Source of the DNA: Pseudoscleropodium purum
Lineage: Eukaryota; Streptophyta; Bryopsida; Hypnales; Brachytheciaceae
Reading direction: 5' to 3'
DNA length: 64,000 nucleotides
Assembly: GCA_963969395.1 (NCBI GenBank)
Contig: OZ017795.1
Span: 27,447,063 to 27,511,062, forward strand
Shown here: positions 23,641 through 34,800 of the stretch, piece by piece
How positions within the stretch are numbered: the first letter of the stretch is position 1
Layout: each line of letters begins with the position of its first letter
Program-made: the position numbers and the translations under genes
Notes under the pieces: model-generated
Databases searched by the model: none
What the model saw: only the letters and a program-made list of their open reading frames with translations
What the model was told of the DNA's origin: nothing

Positions 23641-26600
23641 GAAAATATTTCAACTACGATAGGAAATACTATAATTGCATTAGGTGGTTTGATGACCACC
23701 ATGGATATAGCTATCGATGGCTTTGGAGGTAGTCTAGAGACTATTTAACTGGAGACAAACCACCGAGCACTAATAGATAGGCGTGTTTCAGCCATGTACA
23801 AGTGCCTTTGTGGAAGAGAAGAGCCTAGTATGTCACCACTGACTTTGGGACCAACTACTTACATTGAAGGAGTCAACAAAGAAGGTGCTCCTCAACGAAG
23901 GGAGATTCCATTTTCTAATGTTGGGGCAAGAAATGAGTTTGAGGCTGCATACCTATACAATGCTAGAGCTGTTGAAGGGAATCCTGATATGTCAAAGATC
24001 AAATGGTTCGAGAACAACATCATTTGGGAGCCTGTCGATGGACAACATGTGGTTGCAACATGCAAACAAGGTGAAAGGGAGCACAATGTGGGTTTGGTTG
24101 GTGATGAAGAATATAGAAGAATATTTGCAAAGAGGAAGGCACGATTCATTGTGTACAATGATTCTAACGTGTACATTGAAGCTTTAGTGCAAAGAAATGC
24201 AAAAGAATTTGGAAGAGAGTTCTACACGACTATGGAGGAGGATTTAGTGAAACTACGAGTCATTTGGGAAGCTTGTAGTAGACCTAATCCACAGTCATTG
24301 GTAAATGATGTACAATGAGTAAGAACTGTAACAATGGTAGCTAGTGCATTGCATTGGACAAGGTCATATGTGCAGAACATGTCATTAGGGGTAATTTACA
24401 AGAGGATGACAAAGTATACCCATCAAGCATGGCAAGAAGATGAAGTTGCTTATCAAGCCATTCTACAAGTTTGCCGTGATTATGAGGGTGGAATTTTGTG
24501 GTACATCAAAGAGGATTTAAGGAAGTGGAAAAGGTATCTAGATCAAATCAATGGATCCAAATGTTGATGTGAGAAAGAACAAGAAGAATATGGAGAGGCT
24601 TTGGTTGTGACCACTAGTGAGAGTTTCTAAGGTGCATTACCTTTGATTGGCAAAGGAAATGTCAACCAAACCTATTGTTGATGGTGAACGTCGACAATAA
24701 AGATTTTTCTTCAATTGTGCCTATAGCACTACTCCAACGAAGGGTACATTGGCTTGGACCACGGAACGCATTCAACGAAGGGAAGCAGTATGAAATGCAA
24801 TACGATGGTTGTTGGTTGAATCAGAGGTTGTACATCCAAGTACCATGGATAATTTTTTCCTCATAAATGTGCAGAGATTTAAAAGAGAAGGTCTTGGGCA
24901 GTTGAAATTTCTAGCTGAAGTAGTTGATAAAAAAATGAAAAAAGCATGGTCATCTCCAACATTGAGGACAGTGGAAGCCTTGAGGAGGTTTGAGGCTTTG
25001 ATACCTCCAATGATAAAAGACCATTATGCAAGTATTCAACGTGGAGAATCAAGGTTACAATAGAGATGTGAGAAATCTGAATGACGTATGTTGAGCTTGG
25101 TAGCTGTGTGTACCTTGCAATGCACATAATATGAACAAGGAAGGTATTCCTATTTGATGTGCAGAGGGGTTCTTTAATGAAACAATTGTCAAATTGGGAA
25201 CGCCTTGTCTATGGATATTTGATTGTAGGCGATGCGGAATAGGAGGAGAAGATGAAGCATGGATGAACATTGGATACAATCTTGCTCTTCAAAAAATACA
25301 ATAGTAGATGGCAAGCATACACAGGTGGACAACAATATTTTTGTTTCCACCAGGAACATATTTTGAAGAGAAGATGAGGGAGAATATGGTATTGCCATTG
25401 GAGTGTACATGGTGCAAAGGGACCTGGTTGTTTTTACCCCAAACTGTGTCCACGTATGTACATGACTTCCAACCTGAAGGCCACACTAATCGTGCTATGC
25501 AAGCGATGGGAGATATTGCATTTGTAATGGTGCATCCCACTACATCAAGGTGACAAATAGTATTTGGCTAGGTCATAAACATGTACCAATAGTATTTTTT
25601 GACTCATGGAGTGAAGGAAGGACGCCTTCTGTAGTGGATCAAGTAGAGCAAACTTCCATAAAGTTACAAAGATTAGTTGTTGCGTATCTACCAGAGAAAT
25701 GGGGACTAGTTACAGTGGGCATTACAACAACCATACCTACTATACTACAAGCCTCTTTTGTGGGTAATCGTGTGATTGTGTTGGATAGTTCAATAGATCG
25801 AACTCACTCTCTATACAATACAATGTAAGACATTTACTATACAAGAAACCAAGTTCTAGAAGCTACAATACTAGTGACTAAAAATGAAATGGAAGGAGTG
25901 CATGGAAATACAAGTGCACCTCATACAGAGCCCTATGCAATTCAAGTAGAACAATCTCACGTAGAAGAAGATGACGAAGACATTCTTGGTGATGAAAAGG
26001 AGGATACTGAAGATGGAGAAGATTTGCATTTAGTGGTTACACTAGTTCGAGAAGGATATGTAATAAGAGAGCCTTGAACTATAGATGATCCAAATTATGT
26101 TGAAGGGGACGATGAAGAAGAAGAAAAAGACGAGATAGATGATGACATAGTAGAAGAAGAAGAAGAAATGTTTGACTCAGAGGACAATTCATCAAATAGT
26201 TCTTCAAATTCATCAGAAACCAAGGATGATTCATCTAACCAAAAGAAGTTTCTAGAAGAGAAAATAATTTGTCAAAAACAGAAAGGAAAAGGCATTAAAA
26301 AGACATTGGAGGGTCAAAAGTCAACAATGGAATTGAAGACTAAGATGTCATTGTCACATTGCGTAGCTGAGGATCCTATAACATCAGTGCATGAAGTACA
26401 ACAAGTAGCTACATCAATTCCTCATGTAATGCTTGAAGAAGTGATAGTTGCACATGCAGATGTTCCAAAAGACATGGATGTGGAGGAGTTAGCTGGTCTC
26501 TATCATGTTCTAGAGAACCAAGAAGAAGAAGACATTGAAGGGGGAATGGAGAAGACAACATATCAACTTCCTATACAAGCAAGTATAGTGGCTTCAATTG

Positions 26601-27130
26601 AAGAAGAAGTGATAGGAGGAAACATACCTATGGTAGAAATTGCAATTCATATAGTACAAGAGGTGGATACGGAGATGGGAGACACTACGCAAGAATCAAT
26701 GGGATTAGTATTGCTTCCAACATCAAGAACAACAACATTGCAAAATATGGTACATGAAGGGTTAGGAATTGAAACACAATTTACTATAATGGCTTTTGCA
26801 TGGGCCTCTTAAGACCAAACAATGACAAGAGGAACAAATGGATAGTATTATGACCAAGAAGGTATTAGGTATTGTCGATTTGGAGTTGAAGGCCAATATA
26901 GGTTTGAACAAGTGGCATCAATCTTGGAAGAGACATCACTCGTGGACTAAGTACCTACTTCAAAAGTTGAAATTATGGTTGGTAGGACCTTAGATTATGT
27001 TGATTTGCAAATTCCATCTGAGGTTTTTGCAATACTCACTTCACAACTCGTACATACTATTGAGGGAGGAGACGTAGGAAGTCAATCTTCAAGGATAATA
27101 GCAGAGACACCTGAGCCACGAGATTAGTGA
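23640..27130 (+). pseudogene. ParB-like domain protein of a transposon, decayed, with methyltransferase-like C-terminal region
   Basis: Open segments with coding character follow each other on the plus strand, broken by stops and frame changes (for example at 23747, 24316, 24565, 25060, 25552, 26077). The segment 23794-24318 contains IIWEPVDGQHVVATCKQGER and, further on, FIVYNDSNVYIEALVQRNAK. The VDGQH core with the downstream VYND pattern resembles the ParB/sulfiredoxin fold (xxDGQHRxxA), as in moss proteins annotated ParB-like. Later parts read LECTWCKGTWLFLPQTVSTY, then HVPIVFFDSWSEGRTPSVVD, then GITTTIPTILQASFVGNRVI followed by VLD. I read the last as a worn GxTT...A...GRxxIxxD nucleotide-binding strand of a class beta DNA methyltransferase; that is a hypothesis. 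An acidic, Ser-rich tail covers 25980-26260. The gene ends near 27126, close to the right terminus. Confidence 0.5.
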
Positions 27131-27579
27131 AGTGACAAATTTCATGTGAAGAGTAACGTTAAGAAATGGTGTTGTTTTTAGTGTAGTAAGAATAGAGCAA
27201 GTTTTTTTGTGTGATGACTATAGACTATGTTGAACTATAGCATTTGAATGATTATAAAATGATAGTGTACTTTTTATGCAATTGAATTCAAATTCTATAT
27301 GATTGAATTGTGGGAATGATTAGAACCCAAAAAAGTGATCAGTGAACAACTAGTACATTGTATGTATTAGAAATTCATCTTTTAAATGATTCTATATCCC
27401 AAAACAACCAATTTATACAATTATAAAATGCCTTTTAAAAAAAATTATGTACACAATTATACTATAAGTAGTTGAAATGCAAAGTTTACATCTTACAATC
27501 TAGAAGGAAAAAAGTTAAAAATTGCTTAAAAAGTGGTATACTACATTTATAAGAACTTGAAAAATGCACCTTTTTTGAT

Positions 27580-27826
27580 GTACAATTAATGCACTTGGCC
27601 AAGTGCAAAAATCCCTAATTTTGTGTTACTAGTTGTTTCCTAATCATTTTTTGCAACTATAGAATGACTACTTTGCAACTAAACAATGTATGAATGTTGT
27701 AAAACAACAACATAAAACAATTACATTAGATTTGGTGCTAATAGAGAGGAAACTAGTTGCATGATAGTTGCATAGGATACTTGTTGCATAGTAGTTGGTT
27801 GTGCCTAACATGTTTTTCTTCTCGTG
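27580..27826. repeat. right terminal and subterminal repeat region
   Basis: This is the inverted counterpart of the left end. CTTCTCGTG ends at 27826, preceded by several AGTTGCAT motifs (27754-27800), TTGCAACTATAGAATGACTA at 27651-27670, and CACTTGGCCAAGTGCAAAAA at 27591-27610. Confidence 0.5.
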
Positions 27827-28309
27827 CGAGTTGTTTCACAATCATCTCACACTTGCAACTAGTTCTGTAATGCCGCAAGGGATGGGAGGTAATCCAAAAT
27901 TTTTTTTCCAACAATTCGAACTTGTGGATGCTACAAACAATCTAGAATGTTGAGGGATCAAGAACAAAGTGCACATTTCTAGTTTTACTTTGAAAATATG
28001 TTGGTGGAAATTCACAATCCTAAGCTTTAGCTCTATCATGAAAATTCAATATACCTTAAATTTCCGTGAGTACAAGTAATGTTGTAGATATTGTAATGAA
28101 GAAGGTGCAATGTAGACAAGATGAAATTTGGATAGAAAAAGATATTGCCTTGATATTTTGAAGTATCTTGGAACTTGAAATTACCTTATTTTTGAGATAT
28201 TATATTTTTAATGGAGGCACCAAGGCACCCTTGTGGAAGGCATTATATATGTATGTGCATTCATCCTCCTCCCCAACATCTATATAAAGAGTAGCTATAT
28301 AAATTCTAC

Positions 28310-29470
28310 GCAACTCGTCTTTGATAAAATGGAGAATTAGGATATTGTGACATGGATAGCTTTAATTAGTGGACTTGTACAAAACAAATGTAGGCATGTT
28401 GTCTATAGACTATTTTTTCAAATGGAACAAGAAGGCTTCAAACCAAATACCATCACCTTCACAAGCATATTGAATGCATATTTAAACACAAAGTGTTTTG
28501 TAGTGCATGAAGAAAATCCAAAGGCATGCCATTATAGTTGGATTTGACAAGGATTTGTGAGCAAGGTTGTCTTGTCAAACATATTTTGGTCTATGTCTAT
28601 CTTGTAGGATATGTGTTGAATGATGTCATGTTTGTTATGTGTTTAATAGTATATTAGATGTGCTCCTAGAATATCCTTGAATATTTTTGTACATTCTTGG
28701 TATATTTTTTTAGTATATTCTTAAATATTCTTAGTATACTGTAAGATTTTACTCATTCATTATAGAAAGTTTGTGCCCTACATTAGATAAAATTTGAGGG
28801 GTAAAAAGACTGTTAGTTATCATGCAATGGGAATAAGCAAACTATACTACTACAGTGACACTACAATAGTCCTACATGGCCAAGACCTTGCAACATAATT
28901 TTTTTTTTAAATCCTAATTTCTTTTTCATTTAAAGAATTTTCATTTGAATAAAATTTATTTTTTCTTTTGATAGTCGGCCATTTCTTCACTTTAGAGAGA
29001 ACTGTGAAGGAAACAAGTCTGAAATGGGCTTCTTTTTCCCTCAAATCCCCTTTAATGATAGGGGATTGTTTGACTTTTGGTGGATGTACAAAAACAATGA
29101 ATTTTTCAAATATTTAAAAAACTAAAAAATAATGATTTTTTAATCAAAAATCAACACGGCATAGAATCTAACTTTTGTTGACTTTTTTTTTGTAAGACAA
29201 TTTAAGTTGATATTTTCTTTATTACCCAATTACATGCAATCAAATGGCCCAATTGAGGCTTAAAACTTTCTATAATGTAGACAGAAGCAAGTGCATGTAT
29301 CTTAAAACATATGTTGTGTCATAGTGTTTGAGAAAACAACCCTACTCTTGAGTGGACAATGCTCCAGTGCACATGTATGCAAAGAGTAGTTACATTGATG
29401 ATGCAAAACTTGTTTTTGACAATATGAAGATGATAGATATAAAGATGCTATAAAGATCTCTTTTCTACTA
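28310..29470 (+). pseudogene. PLS-class pentatricopeptide repeat (PPR) gene, broken and split
   Basis: Positions 28318-28500 encode LVFDKMEN, a stop, then DIVTWIALISGLVQNKC, EQEGFKPNTITFTSILNAY, and in another frame KKIQRHAIIVGFDKDL. This is the canonical order of PPR motifs in plant organellar RNA-editing and RNA-processing proteins. The next expected stretch appears only about 780 bases downstream, at 29370-29450, as VHMYAKSSYIDDAKLVFDNM. An AT-rich insertion therefore splits the gene. An internal stop, a frameshift at about 28505 and the lack of any further motifs show it is dead. Confidence 0.8.
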
Positions 29471-29479
29471 GGGTTCTAA

Positions 29480-30630
29480 AATAGGAGATCTACAAATCAC
29501 TTGATCTTGTATTTAAAAGTCCCCCCTTCTTGAAATTTACACTATTTGTATATTTTTCTTTTTCTTTGTTTCAATAATACACAACTAAATAGTGTACATT
29601 TCAAGAGGAGAATGCTCTTAGTGACCACTTCGTTTCACTAATTCGTATCTAATTCTAGAAAGGTCCAAAAAACATGAAACCACTTGGATTTGATGTCAAT
29701 TCCACTATCCACTCGAAAGATGGCTCCCCTTTGGTTTGCATTAGTTGCCTCCCCCCCTCTCTCAAAAAATTTAAAGGCCGTTTATTTCTTTTAAGAAAAA
29801 ATGCTTACCCTCAAAATTGCCATTGATTTTTCAAAAAATCACAAGCTTTTGATCTTGTGAGATTTAGGGCAAGTGTACAATATGGGTTCCAAAAAGGACC
29901 GTCTCCACAAAACACTATCATTTTTTGACTCATTTAATATGTACTAGAAATTAGACATTTTTTATTTACATGAATTTGATGACAAATTTATGAGAAAGTT
30001 GTAATATTCCATCTACAACACTATTGAGCAAGAAAGTTGAATAATTTTGATATTCCTTTTCATTCCTTGTTGTCAATTCCAAAATTGTCTCCATTCCAAA
30101 TTTGAGGCAAAAGAAACAATCTGGAATACCAATTTATAGTAAAAATGTTTACAAACATGATAATTAGCTAAAACGATGTTTGAGTCATATCCATGTTCAA
30201 TTTTAATTCTCAATTTGATGTATTACTATATATCCTTATTTATGGGAACTTTTAAAAATCACAAATTTTTACACAATTTAAAAGGACTACAATTTCATAA
30301 CATTTTCTTTTTAAAACCACATGAAATTCTTAAATATAAACTTAATAAGGTGCATGCCTAGTTGTTTTAATAATAAAAACTTAAATATGTAGTCTTTTCA
30401 CTATTATAATGCAATCAGGTGCTAAATATGTGAAATTAGGAGAAAATTCAATTTTTGAATTTGACCTATATAGAACATGATTGTGGTGTACCAACATGCC
30501 ATCTATAACACCATGTAATTTTGTAATTTTCCAATATTGTTTTCATTTCCGAAAGGACATTTTTCTAAAGTTTGGAGAGTCTAAGAAGTGATACCCATAT
30601 TGTGCCATTGCCCTTTAATCTAAGCCACCC
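29480..30630. other. AT-rich intergenic DNA
   Basis: No gene or structured repeat is visible between the PPR relic and the minisatellite. Confidence 0.5.
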
Positions 30631-30639
30631 AAATATGAA

Positions 30640-30925
30640 ATACGAAATGAATACCGAATATGTATACAATACCAGATATATATACAAATACGGGATGAAT
30701 ATTGAATATGGATACTGGATACAAATACAATATTGGATATGGATATAGGATGAATATTGAATATGGGTACTGGATACAAATACAATATTGGATATGGATA
30801 TAGGATGAATACTGGATATGGATACTGGATACGAATATAGTATAGGATATGGATATGAGATGAATATTGAATATGGATACCCGATACGAATATAGTACTG
30901 TATACGGATATGGGAGGAATTATTC
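30640..30925. repeat. 55 bp minisatellite, about five copies
   Basis: The block GGATGAAT recurs at 30693, 30748, 30803, 30858 (as AGATGAAT) and 30913 (as GGAGGAAT), exactly 55 bases apart each time. Each unit is itself made of GGATATGGATA/GGATACAAATA pieces of about 18 bases. On the minus strand it gives an artificial open frame rich in Tyr-Pro and Ile. Confidence 0.9.
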
Positions 30926-31529
30926 CATATTGATTGTCACTATGTTGGTTCTTGAAAATTACAAGAGAAGAGAGGGGGAGGGGTTGCAATGAAAATTTTA
31001 AAAAAGGAAAAACTTACCATTTTTTTTTGTTTTTATCCTTCAAGAAATCCAACCTCCCCAATTTGAATAGTTTCCAGTACTTGAATGGTTGCTTTATGAA
31101 CCTCCCCACCTGGCTCAAGCACGTTTGGCTCCAACACCCCTGCCTCCCACCCTGGCTATCACAACGTGTGTAGGCGCCTTCTGGAACATTCTATTTGGGT
31201 GGGGGGGCCTGGGCGGACTTCATGTCACGTCCAGCAATGAGCAATCCATCCTTGCCCCAAATAAAAAAATAAAAAAAAAGTTTAAGCTACCCCCCTCCGT
31301 CCCATGAACAGAAAACGGTTTGACGGACTTTTTCCAAAAAATACCCAGGCATCAACTTTTTCCCCCAAACAACTGAACAATAAGAGACCGGGTGGGTCCC
31401 ACCACGAGTTTAGGGTTCCGTCCCCACCGGGAAACCGTTCGAACCGGTCTCCCGTTCTCTTCTCCCACGTCGTCGTCGTCTCCGTTCTCGCAACCCTTCT
31501 CGTTTTCGCTCTCAATCTCTTGACCATTA

Positions 31530-31630
31530 CCATTACCATTGCGATCGCGATCGCGATCGCCATCCCCATCCCCCATCCCCATCCGCATTCGCATCCCCAT
31601 CCCATCCCATCCCATCGCATCCCATACTCA
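31530..31630. repeat. simple-sequence tract upstream of the transporter gene
   Basis: A run of ATTACC, then GCGATC units, then CCCATC units (31526-31625) lies about 240 bases before the start codon. It is probably in the promoter or 5' leader. Long open frames across it on both strands are products of the repeat. Confidence 0.8.
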
Positions 31631-31863
31631 TCGCCAGGGCCTGTAGTTGTGTTTGCTTCTTCCAGCTCTGTTTCGTACCAAATTTTTTACATGCGTTTTG
31701 TGAGCTACAAATGCAGTACCTGATCGTGACGATGAGAACCTCGTGTCGGGAGGTTTCCTGAGACCTAGATGCGGACGGGAGGTCGTTCTTGAATTCGGAG
31801 CGGAATTGCGAATTGTGTCGGAGTGGGAGAGTGTTTTGTGTGGGAGTGTGTTGTTATTTAGCA

Positions 31864-34800
31864 ATGGCGGAGAAGGCCGGGCTGGGGACTGCGGGCGCTT
31901 TGAGCTTGTCCGTGATTTCCTCGGTGGCGATTGTTATCTGCAACAAGACGCTCATCACCACGCTCGGGTTCTGTTTTGGTATGATGGTCTTGATTGCATT
32001 TGTGGTGAATCGGTGTTGGTGCTGCGGCTGGTTAGGAGATGGAGTATTTTTTGGTTCGTTGTTTTCTGATTGATCACCGGGGGAAATGGAGCTCGGATTC
32101 TTACGGCGCGTTTAGTTCTTTCTTTCTTTCTCTGTTCTTTTTGTTTTTTTATTGTAGCTCGTAGTTTGTTTTATTACTGTTTGTTTTGGATTGTGTTAAT
32201 TGGTGGAGGAGTGTTGTGAATATCTAGGGTAAAGGTGAGAGCCCGATGTTTATTAGAAATGGAGGGGCGCATTGGAATTGTGAGGGGATTGGGAATTGGC
32301 GGAGGAAAGCTAGCGCGGGTTAGCGCGGGTTAGCGCGGGGTTTGGGCGTGGGCGTGGGCGTGGTATCGTAGCTTGCTTTTGTTGTCTGCGAGAAAGCGCT
32401 CGTCTGCGCGCTCGGGGTCCTGTGTCGGTATCATTTGTGGCATGCATTTTTGGTGGAGCTGTGTTGAATCTGGTTATAAGGGATCTCTGTGTAAATTTAT
32501 TGATCGCTGGGCTGAGAGTGAAGTACTTGATCGACGGATTATTTTTTTATTTCTCTGTCTTTCCTTCACGACTCGTAGTCGTGTTTCATCATGCTTTTCC
32601 TTTTTTCTTTTTATGTTTAAAATTCTTTGAGGATAAATCGAAATGATGGAAAAATCAAGATGAGAGTGTGGCGAATCGCTAGGGTAAACTGAGACCTAGA
32701 TGCAGGTGGCGTCGAGAGCTAGGTGCTGTAAGAATCGAACAGGAACATTGGAATGGTGAGGGAATTTCTAAGTAACGGATTTTTGCCTTGTTATTATCAA
32801 TGGCGGAGAAGGACGGGCTCGAGCCTGTCTGTAATTTCCTCTGTTGCTATTGTTATGTGGAAGAAGACTCTCATCAACACGCTCGGGATATGGTGTGTGT
32901 TGATGCTGGTTACGAGATCTCTGTTTTAATTGATCGCCGATTTACAATTATGGGGTTAGGGAATGAAGTTCAGGATATCTACGACAGCTTATTTGACGAT
33001 ATCGCCCTCTTTTATAACGGCTTGAAGATAATTATAGTGTTTCTTTTGAATATTTTAAAGTCTTTGAGGATAAAGAAAAACGGAGGAGGAATCTTGAGAG
33101 TGCGTCGAACTGCTAGGGTAAAGGAGGAACGAGTAGCAGCTCGCTGTGATTAGTTTGGTCATTCTTTTCGTGAAGTGCAGCTTGAATTATATTTTCTAGA
33201 TCAGAAGATATTGACCGCGAGTACTTTTTTGAGGTTGATCAGCGCAGCTTTCTTCATATGTAAACGAAGAGGTGTTTTGGAAGTGTAGTATACCCTATCG
33301 ACTGAATCAAGCTAGAATAGTTGGGGCTCTGAATATTTATATCGAATCATTTTAGTATGTAAATTACAGTTTACTAATTGAATCCTTTTCGTTGATGCTG
33401 ATGAAATTGAGTAGAGCGTGGAAAGGTTGCAAAGAATCTGAGGTCGCGGTTTCGGCATTACGTCGGTCGAGGTGTATTATGGTCATGTTTCATCACTTTT
33501 ACTAAGGTTTAGACTGCGTTTGAAAGCACATTTGGTATCCCCTGATGTTGACAGTTATGTGCCTGAGGTTTTAGGCTTGAACAACCAGACCTCCCTCTTG
33601 GAGTAGAATAATGATTTGGAACTCTTTGAAGTGGCGGCAGTAATGCTTTAGTGCTCTTGAAACGATGGCATTGATTTGACGATGATCTTTTGGTGCAGCT
33701 ACCACGTTGACCAGCTGGCATCTAGGAGTGACTTACTGCTCTCTTCATGTTGCTCGATGGTTGAAACTATTTGAGCACAAACCCTTCGACTCTCAAACGG
33801 TCGTTGGTTTTGCTGTACTGAACGGGATCTCTATCGGCCTACTAAATTTGAGCTTGGGTTTCAACTCTGTTGGGTTTTATCAGGTAAGCTGTTCCTTCGT
33901 GGCTTATCTAGGTTTTGAGTCTGCAGTTCGCTTGACTACATCTGGATAGTTATCATTAGTAGTAGTAATAATATTAGAATTTACTGCGAGCTTATCGCTC
34001 TCCGACTGTTAGGATCTTTTAGCCTGCTGCAATGTTCACCGACATCTGAGGTGAACTCGAGGGAGTAATGTGTGCAACTTGATCGCAGATGACAAAGCTT
34101 GCAATCATTCCGTGCACTGTGTTACTTGAAACACTCTTCTACAGAAAGCGCTTCAGGTTTGCGCTAATAGCTCTGGCTCTGGCACTTTTGTTTCACGTCG
34201 AAAATTGCTTTGGTGATCATCAGTTTAATGATCAGAGGGGATTGCAGTTTATTGCGGAAGCCTTTTGAGACTGACCTGACATCGTTCATTATTTAGAAAT
34301 ATGCAATCAAATTCGATGTGATGTCTTTGTTCCATGTAGTGTCATTAAGCGGGAATTGTTGGCTTCACGATCGTTCAGTTAATGGATTTCTCTAACTTCG
34401 AGTGGACTATGTGCTGATTGCAGTCGGAGAATCCAGTTTTCAATTGCGTTGCTACTCTTCGGCGTGGGAGTTGCGACAGTCACAGACTTGCAGCTCAACG
34501 TGCTTGGTTCTGTGATCTCTTGTTTAGCTATTGTGACTACATGTGTGGCACAAATTGTATCCTCTCAATGCATGCTTGTTGATGTGACTTTTGAGAATTT
34601 CAAGCAGGTCCTTTAACAGTAAAGGCCTGTCTAAACATACTAATCACAAGATCACCTGGATACCAAAGAAATTCTAGTCGTAGTTTTAACCTTTTCGGTG
34701 AACAGCATTTATCTGAATAGGAGCTGTTCGACTTTCTTGAACTGGTGGACTTGGGATCGAATTGCCGAGGTGGTCATTTCTATTGTTCTGTGCCGACCTC

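Larger units (their letters stand above)
10323..27826. mobile_element. putative 17.5 kb CACTA-like element carrying DUF7869 and ParB-like genes
   Basis: The left end reads CACTAGGAGAAAA at 10323. The complement of the right end (to 27826) reads CACGAGAAGAAAA, 11 of 13 bases the same. Inside both ends lie ACC-A-ATGCAAC and AGTTGCATAGGAT motifs. A second inverted block matches as well: about 10905-10975 against the complement of 27590-27670, sharing TAGTCATT-TATAGTTGCA and AATTAG-GATTTTTGCACTT. Flanking triplets are CAA and CGA, so no perfect 3 bp target duplication is left. The two genes inside point outward, each ending near its own terminus. CACTA elements usually carry two genes in one direction, so this layout is unusual. 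The alternative is two related elements in opposite orientation, each with one surviving end. The middle, 14.8-23.6 kb, is mostly AT-rich and probably contains nested insertions. Confidence 0.45.

Noticed and set aside
30615..30989. A 124-codon minus-strand open frame rich in Tyr-Pro
   Set aside because: It is produced entirely by the 55 bp minisatellite and has no start or domain support.
31282..31864. Overlapping open frames on both strands before the UXT gene
   Set aside because: They run through ATTACC, GCGATC and CCCATC simple repeats and have low-complexity products; the region is better explained as promoter and leader.
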